From Flavobacteriales bacterium (GTDB lineage: Bacteria > Bacteroidota > Bacteroidia > NS11-12g > UBA955), in NCBI GenBank assembly GCA_947457565.1, contig CANGWH010000013.1, positions 1 to 38,015 on the forward strand: a stretch of DNA of 38,015 nucleotides, in the 5' to 3' direction. A model generated the notes under the pieces. The model worked only from the letters and a program-made list of their open reading frames with translations, was not told the origin of the DNA and did not search any database. A program made the translations under genes and the position numbers. Each line of letters starts with the position of its first letter. Positions within the stretch are counted from its first letter, which is position 1. Shown here one piece after another: positions 33,026-38,015 of the stretch.

Positions 33026-34678
33026 TTATTTAGAAAGTGTAGCTGACACGTTATCCAAGAATTTTGGAAGGTTATCGGGTCCTACTACACGAATTTGTTC
33101 AAAGAAAATCTTATCACCAGGTTTCAAGCCACCTAGGTAACCTTGAATTGCCGACAAGCTTTTGCCATTAACCATTTGTTCTTTGTATCCAATGGTTCTA
33201 CCCAAACAAGAGAACTTAAACGACATAACGTTGTATTTAACACCGTCATAAACAAAGTTTTCCAAAGGAGCCGTAGCTTCAGACTGAATACGTAGACCGC
33301 TTAAAGAAACATCTCCAGCAAAACCGATACCGCCTAATTTGAATGTTGGCTTAGGAACGTTTCTGATTTTGAATTTCTTCTCGCCCATACTAACCGTTCT
33401 ACCGTCTGGTAATTTTGCCTGTACTTTAATAATACACTCATTGCCGTTACGAGTTGGCAAGGTTGCAAAATACTTACCAGCACCATTTGGTTTTAGGTTA
33501 ACACCGCCGCCTGTTGCCGTCACCATTACGTTTTTGGGGTCAACACCACCTACAGAAACAGATATCGGGTTAGGAAGACCTACGTAGAATACGTTCAATT
33601 CATCGGCAGAAATTGCCGCTTGTGGAGCAAAAACACTGTATTCAGCTTCTGTCTCAATACTGGTAGATCCTCCACCTGGTTTTGGTACTGCGATTGTTAC
33701 TTTATATTTTTGTCCACCCGGAGTAGCACTGGTAACTTTATATTTACCTACGCCATCCACTACCTCAATGGGTCTGCCGTTTACAGAGATACTCATTTGC
33801 TTACGAGAATCATACGCCGCCAATAATATATCAGCTTCGTAGGTCTGATTTGTTAATACAGCACCTGTTTTTGCGGAAACCACAGCAATAGTCTTATCGA
33901 ATTTAAAGTCAGTTGCGTTAACCGATTGAGCTAATAAGGTATTAATCTCTTTTTCCAACGCACGACCGTCATTCTCCAATTTGCTTAACATTACAAAAAC
34001 TCCACCCAATGGAGAATGCTCTAAATACATTCCTACCCATTCAGGAATACCGTTTGCGTTCAATTTTTCGTTCGCATACAAGGTAGTTTTTGTTGCAATT
34101 TTCTCTGCCTCTTGCTTTAAGAAAGCCTTAGATTCAGCATCTTTACCCAACAAAGGATCGTTGGAAGCTTTAGTTAAAACACCTAGCATCTTGGTTCGAG
34201 TATCATTGATTAATTTCAATAAGTCTTTACCACGTTGACCGCCATTTTCTACAACAAAATAATTGGCATGAACTTCCATGTTATCCCCTTGAGCCAATTC
34301 AGGTACACCACCTGGTACAAGTACTGCTTCAGGTTCTTGTTTACGACCCATTTTAGGATCTTTACCATCCCCAGTTTTTACCAACAATTCTGTTTTTATA
34401 CCGTTAAGTTTATCGGTTAATGCTTTCGCATAGGAGGCAACCTCCTCTGCATATTTCTTAGCTGCTTTAGCACCAGGGTTCTCGCCATCTTTTGCAAGAG
34501 CGGCAATAATTTGTGCATTAGCTTGATCTAAGTTCTGAGTAGATTTATCTAAAGAATTCTCAATAAGGTTAAACGCCTTAATAATTTCTTTCGATACGTT
34601 TAAGGCCAAAAGAGCGGTTAACACGAGATACATCATGTTAATCATCTTCTGACGAGCTGACAATTTACCACCTGCCAT
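33026..34678 (-). CDS. gldM: Gliding motility / type IX secretion motor protein GldM
   Basis: An inner-membrane motor subunit that spans the periplasm and couples proton flow to movement of the type IX system. It is 550 residues. One N-terminal membrane helix (about 12-32, MINMMYLVLTALLALNVS) is preceded by Arg9, the conserved charge that pairs with the glutamate of GldL. The long periplasmic part is built of helical and beta domains (the D1-D4 layout known for GldM/PorM). Family blocks such as GGKLSARQKM at the start and RGKDLLKLINDTR are present. It begins 51 bases after gldL. The intact Arg9 suggests a functional motor. Confidence 0.95.
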   Translation of the reverse strand: MAGGKLSARQKMINMMYLVLTALLALNVSKEIIKAFNLIENSLDKSTQNLDQANAQIIAALAKDGENPGAKAAKKYAEEVASYAKALTDKLNGIKTELLVKTGDGKDPKMGRKQEPEAVLVPGGVPELAQGDNMEVHANYFVVENGGQRGKDLLKLINDTRTKMLGVLTKASNDPLLGKDAESKAFLKQEAEKIATKTTLYANEKLNANGIPEWVGMYLEHSPLGGVFVMLSKLENDGRALEKEINTLLAQSVNATDFKFDKTIAVVSAKTGAVLTNQTYEADILLAAYDSRKQMSISVNGRPIEVVDGVGKYKVTSATPGGQKYKVTIAVPKPGGGSTSIETEAEYSVFAPQAAISADELNVFYVGLPNPISVSVGGVDPKNVMVTATGGGVNLKPNGAGKYFATLPTRNGNECIIKVQAKLPDGRTVSMGEKKFKIRNVPKPTFKLGGIGFAGDVSLSGLRIQSEATAPLENFVYDGVKYNVMSFKFSCLGRTIGYKEQMVNGKSLSAIQGYLGGLKPGDKIFFEQIRVVGPDNLPKFLDNVSATLSK

Positions 34679-34729
34679 TTAATTTTCTCCTTTTTATAAT
34701 GTGGTATTAATAGTTGTGATATTCAAGTA

Positions 34730-35392
34730 TTACTTGGTACCACCCATCGCTGTCAACATATTGCCATAAATTGAGTTCAAGTTACTCAAATTACGATTTA
34801 ATCTATTCAATTCCATATTGAACTCACCAGCAGCAGCCTCAGTGCTAGCCAAATTAGCTAACGCACCGCTTAACCCTTGTGAGAATGAACCCATTGAATC
34901 AGACACCATAGCAGAACTGTCTGCGATGCTTGCCATGTTTGATGCAGCGCGAGTAGCACTTTCTGCATATTCTTTAGTAGCTACAGTTGCACTTGTCAAG
35001 CTGCTCATTTCTGCTACGTTAGAACTCAAGGAAGACAACCCTTTACCTAAACTTTCAATCAATTCAGGACCTACATTTGCCTGAGCTAACATAGAATCTA
35101 ATTGTTGAGACACACTACCACCGGCAGATTTCTTATCTTTTTTGGTTGGTTCAGCACCCGCTAATTCTGGGTAAACCAATGACCAATCTGGATCCATGTG
35201 AACAGGTTCAAATGCTGAAATCACGAAAATACCTGCTTCCACAAGCAATCCCACGGTTAACATTACGTCTGCACCTTTTAAGTGAAGAATTTTGAAAAGT
35301 GCTCCCACGATTACTACCGCCGCACCGAAACCGTAAACAAAGTTCATTACGGTTTTGAACTTTTTTGATTCAAAGATACTGTTGTTACTCAT
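34730..35392 (-). CDS. gldL: Gliding motility / type IX secretion motor protein GldL
   Basis: The five-copy membrane ring of the GldLM proton-driven motor. It is 220 residues. Two membrane helices lie at about 14-35 and 43-61. The short loop between them contains FKILHLKGAD, and the second helix carries Glu52 in LLVEAGIFVIS, the position of the essential membrane glutamate (Glu49 in Flavobacterium johnsoniae). A cytoplasmic tail follows with DPDWSLVYPELAG, a Ser/Lys linker, and a helical Ala/Ser-rich segment (about 95-215). It lies between gldK and gldM, 98 and 51 bases away. The key charged residues are intact. Confidence 0.95.
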   Translation of the reverse strand: MSNNSIFESKKFKTVMNFVYGFGAAVVIVGALFKILHLKGADVMLTVGLLVEAGIFVISAFEPVHMDPDWSLVYPELAGAEPTKKDKKSAGGSVSQQLDSMLAQANVGPELIESLGKGLSSLSSNVAEMSSLTSATVATKEYAESATRAASNMASIADSSAMVSDSMGSFSQGLSGALANLASTEAAAGEFNMELNRLNRNLSNLNSIYGNMLTAMGGTK

Positions 35393-35490
35393 AATAATTT
35401 ATAGGTTATAGTTTTTAGGTTAACGATTATACACTCGAAATATTCGATAAAGTTGATGAAAAATCTTACAATTGTGAAATTAAGTCGGAC

Positions 35491-36846
35491 TTATTTTCTA
35501 TCCTTATCTGAACGACCGATATAGGATTGAACACAACGGAAGCCAACGTAGCATTTACTTGTATCCTGGTATTCAGCAGCGCGTGCACCATTTTCAATAT
35601 AATAAGCTACATCTTTCCAAGAGCCTCCACGAATAACGCGTCGTTTTTCGTTAACTGGCTTTTGTGCTTCTTTTCCACGTTCAGGAATGTAAACATAGTT
35701 ATCTCCGTTCAAATCATGAACAAACGAATTATTAGTCTTATCCCAAGAAGAACGAGTCCATTCCGCTACGTTACCGGCCATGTTATACAATCCGTAATCG
35801 TTAGGGAAATAACTATCAACACGCACAGGGTATACACCACCATCTACGCCATAATTTCCACGCAAAGGTTTGAAATTGGCCAGCATACAACCTTTTGAGT
35901 TTCTAGCATACGGTCCACCCCAAGGATATTTGTTTCCAATTCTTCCACCACGAGCGGCATATTCCCATTCGTATTCAGTAGGCAGGCGGAAATCTTCCGT
36001 ATTTGGCAGGTATCCATTGGTTTCCCAATAGGCTGTTTTGCGATCGGTTCTCCAACGACAGAATGCGCGTGCTTGGTGCCAAGTAACACCCACCACTGGA
36101 TAGTCATCATACTTTGGATGCCAGAAGTAAACACGAGCCATTGGTTCATTGTATGAATAGGTGAAATCACGTACCCAACACAAAGTATCTGGATAAATAC
36201 GGATTGTTTCTGTACGTAAAAACTCTTTGCGATTCATTGGATTATAACGATCGCGATCTAAACGAGCCGCTTTGTCGTAATCAAACCACTGGAAGGTATA
36301 CTCCAACTTACGGGTATCAATTTGTTTCTTATTCTGGAAACGCTCTTCGTCTTGGTACAACAACCCAGACAATTCCTCTTTATAACGTTCCCAATCCACT
36401 TCTCTGTAGTGATTGATGTGACGATTACCGTCTTCGTCTTCAGGAGTATAGTATTCTGGATCGTCTGTTTCAATACGAGCCAAAGAATCTACCACATAAT
36501 TAACAAATTGACGGTATTCATTGTTGGTAATTTCGGTTTCGTCCATCCAAAATGAGGTTATCGTCATTTGTTTGTTTGGCTCTAAATAAGATTCAAACAC
36601 ATCTTGACCACCCTGTCCTGTATGGAATGTACCGGAAGGAATATATACCATTCCTGGAGGTGTTGGGTGAAACCAAGGACGTCTTCCTTGTACACCGGTA
36701 AGGTCACCTGTATCCGCTGGAGCACAGGCATACACCAACACCGAGGCAGCAACAGCTACCTGACGAACGCGCTTGTTAGCAACAAAAGCTGCCAAGTGCT
36801 TCTTTAAATTTCCGGGTGTGAGTTGACTCATCACTGTTTTTTTCAT
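35491..36846 (-). CDS. gldK: Gliding motility / type IX secretion lipoprotein GldK
   Basis: An outer-membrane lipoprotein that forms the periplasmic ring of the type IX system with GldN. From ATG 36846 it has 451 residues; an in-frame TTG two codons upstream is less likely. The signal is long, with a ~28-residue N-region before VAVAASVLVYAC, and lipidation is at about Cys41. The body is a formylglycine-generating-enzyme-like domain (SUMF1 fold): PPGMVYIPSGTFHTG, EITNNEYRQFV, FRLPTEYEWEYAARGG, GNVAEWTRSSW and VIRGGSWKDV. GldK proteins use this fold structurally. It starts 36 bases after a strong candidate promoter and is the first of the gldKLMN set. Confidence 0.95.
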   Translation of the reverse strand: MKKTVMSQLTPGNLKKHLAAFVANKRVRQVAVAASVLVYACAPADTGDLTGVQGRRPWFHPTPPGMVYIPSGTFHTGQGGQDVFESYLEPNKQMTITSFWMDETEITNNEYRQFVNYVVDSLARIETDDPEYYTPEDEDGNRHINHYREVDWERYKEELSGLLYQDEERFQNKKQIDTRKLEYTFQWFDYDKAARLDRDRYNPMNRKEFLRTETIRIYPDTLCWVRDFTYSYNEPMARVYFWHPKYDDYPVVGVTWHQARAFCRWRTDRKTAYWETNGYLPNTEDFRLPTEYEWEYAARGGRIGNKYPWGGPYARNSKGCMLANFKPLRGNYGVDGGVYPVRVDSYFPNDYGLYNMAGNVAEWTRSSWDKTNNSFVHDLNGDNYVYIPERGKEAQKPVNEKRRVIRGGSWKDVAYYIENGARAAEYQDTSKCYVGFRCVQSYIGRSDKDRK

Positions 36847-36881
36847 CTGCAATTTGGTTAATGCGTACTAATTGAAAGTGG

Positions 36882-36912
36882 CAAAAATAAAGGTTCGTTT
36901 CGAAATTCCAAA
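36882..36912 (-). promoter_or_regulatory. Promoter in front of gldKLMN
   Basis: On the minus strand TTTG (36912-36909), exactly 19 bases, then TATTTTTG (36889-36882). Both elements match the Bacteroidota housekeeping consensus fully; this is the best promoter match in the window. It is internal to the porP-gldKLMN run and leaves a leader of roughly 30 bases. Confidence 0.7.
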
Positions 36913-36995
36913 CGTTTCTTTATTATTTGTATGTATTAAACGCAATTTTTGAATGTTTATTTTGTGTGGATAACTAAATTTTTTCTGTTAATAAC

Positions 36996-38015
36996 TTAAT
37001 CAATCATTGGAGGTCTGTCCATCCATAATGGGTGACGGTACCTAACGGGGGGTCTATCGGGCAAAGTAACCATAAAGCAATAGTTAACTTGCAGTTCGTG
37101 AGATCCACCGGAAGCTCTTAAGATTCTATTGGTTGATAGATCGTAGGAATAACCAACACGCAATCGTTGTCCATTGTTTGATCCACCCAATAATGGAGGA
37201 TAATAACCAAACATCAGCGCGAACGATTCAAACCCCATCCCATATACGCGCATATTTACACCTCCAGCAAACAAATCGTTCCAAGTGGCCATACCCTGTA
37301 AGTCCAATTGGGGCTTAATCAATCCACCTTTGGCCATTACGGTTTTCAACAAGAAAGCGGGCTCTAATCGCAATGCTTGATTGCCCAAGAAATTCTCTTG
37401 CTTATACCCCCCTACTATGTATAGATGTCGGTTTGTAGTAATATTAATAGTACCTGCAGGACCGTACGAAAACGTCTGAGGATTTAAGTGGGTAACGGAA
37501 ACGCCAAGGAATGCGCCGTCCATGATATTGGGATCGGAATAATATACCCCGGCACCCAATTCCATTTTGGTATCAGGATTGGAGGATGTTGGGATATTTG
37601 GATCGCCTGGATCGTGATACCGCAATTTCGTTACATCCAATTGTTTTGTATACGAAGTAAAGTCTAAACCTACTCGGATATTCCCGCCAGTACTTAAAGT
37701 ATATGCACCTGAAATACCACCGCGCATATAAATATTGGTTTCGTAAGCAATTTTATCGTGCATCATCGCGAAAAATGCACCTCCATAGTTATTACCTTTC
37801 ACCATAATGGGGGCAGAAAATCCCAAACCATTGGTTCGAGGAGCTACGTTTTTGAGGTAATTATCGGATGTTAATCGACCATTACCACTGGCATCTGTAC
37901 GAATCAAGGATGACTCATCGTCGTAACCTCTCCACTGTTGGTGGGTTATCCCGTTGAGACAAAATTGTCCAGAGGCCCCTGCATATGCTGGATTATAGAG
38001 GATTTTGTTGAAAGT
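36996..38015 (-). CDS. porP: Type IX secretion membrane protein PorP/SprF family (partial)
   Basis: The frame is open to the window end, so the start and signal peptide lie outside; 339 residues are visible. The first visible residues TFNKILYNPAYAGASGQF, then NGITHQQWRGYDD, are the hallmark N-terminal region of PorP/SprF proteins. The rest is beta-barrel-like, with GLGFSAPIMVKGN, GGNIRVGLDFTSYTKQL, LNPQTFSYGP and the late block RLRVGYSYDLSTN. These outer-membrane proteins help attach or export type IX partners such as adhesins. Its location directly before gldK on the same strand matches the porPKLMN order of Porphyromonas, which favours the core PorP rather than a SprF-type paralogue. The 149 bases before gldK contain a separate promoter. 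Confidence 0.9.
   Translation of the reverse strand, partial: TFNKILYNPAYAGASGQFCLNGITHQQWRGYDDESSLIRTDASGNGRLTSDNYLKNVAPRTNGLGFSAPIMVKGNNYGGAFFAMMHDKIAYETNIYMRGGISGAYTLSTGGNIRVGLDFTSYTKQLDVTKLRYHDPGDPNIPTSSNPDTKMELGAGVYYSDPNIMDGAFLGVSVTHLNPQTFSYGPAGTINITTNRHLYIVGGYKQENFLGNQALRLEPAFLLKTVMAKGGLIKPQLDLQGMATWNDLFAGGVNMRVYGMGFESFALMFGYYPPLLGGSNNGQRLRVGYSYDLSTNRILRASGGSHELQVNYCFMVTLPDRPPVRYRHPLWMDRPPMID

Noticed and set aside
36853-36995. Terminator after porP
   Set aside because: No convincing hairpin with a T run on the minus strand, so read-through into gldK remains possible.

Overview
The window reads as chromosomal DNA of a Bacteroidota bacterium (AT-rich). The evidence is a PorP plus GldK-GldL-GldM-GldN set (type IX secretion and gliding motor core), TonB-dependent and beta-barrel outer-membrane proteins, weak Shine-Dalgarno signals, and several promoter-like sites of the Bacteroidota type (TTTG, about 19-21 bases, TAnnTTTG). 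I see no integrase, transposase, phage gene, CRISPR array, rRNA or tRNA. The gene content looks like ordinary core chromosome, and order below family level cannot be fixed from this sequence.

Layout. 1-1239: C-terminal end of a TonB-dependent receptor. 1359-4961 (minus): a 1200-residue secreted protein with an outer-membrane-type N-terminal half and a very long cysteine-bearing coiled coil. 5147-6931: SppA protease. 7017-13664: an efflux operon of TetR regulator, TolC-like outer-membrane factor, lipoprotein membrane-fusion protein and an RND pump of unusual length. 13665-14170: a gene-free interval holding two opposed terminators, several small inverted repeats and a regular array of six CGTATAG heptamers. 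This array is the least explained element of the window. 14171-15163 (minus): a membrane-anchored coiled-coil protein with a serine-rich linker. 15322-19420 (minus): Lon protease, then a 50-residue membrane protein, then a secreted protein ending in a thioredoxin-like fold without its cysteines.

19591-20445: a lipoprotein. 20551-23191: phosphofructokinase and RecN. 23272-23754 (minus): RNase HI. 23867-29122: CinA, GMP synthase, a periplasmic-binding-like protein and an RsmB-type rRNA methyltransferase. 29157-31856 (minus): the conserved yceD-rpmF-plsX-fabH cluster linking ribosomal protein L32 with fatty-acid and phospholipid initiation. 32034-38015 (minus): porP-gldK-gldL-gldM-gldN, the same order as the porPKLMN operon of Porphyromonas, with a strong candidate promoter in front of gldK and a terminator after gldN.

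Across the window the best -7 elements (TAnnTTTG) often lie only 6-11 bases before the start codon, which suggests that leaderless or nearly leaderless mRNAs are common here. These sites also decide some start codons, for example that of cinA.
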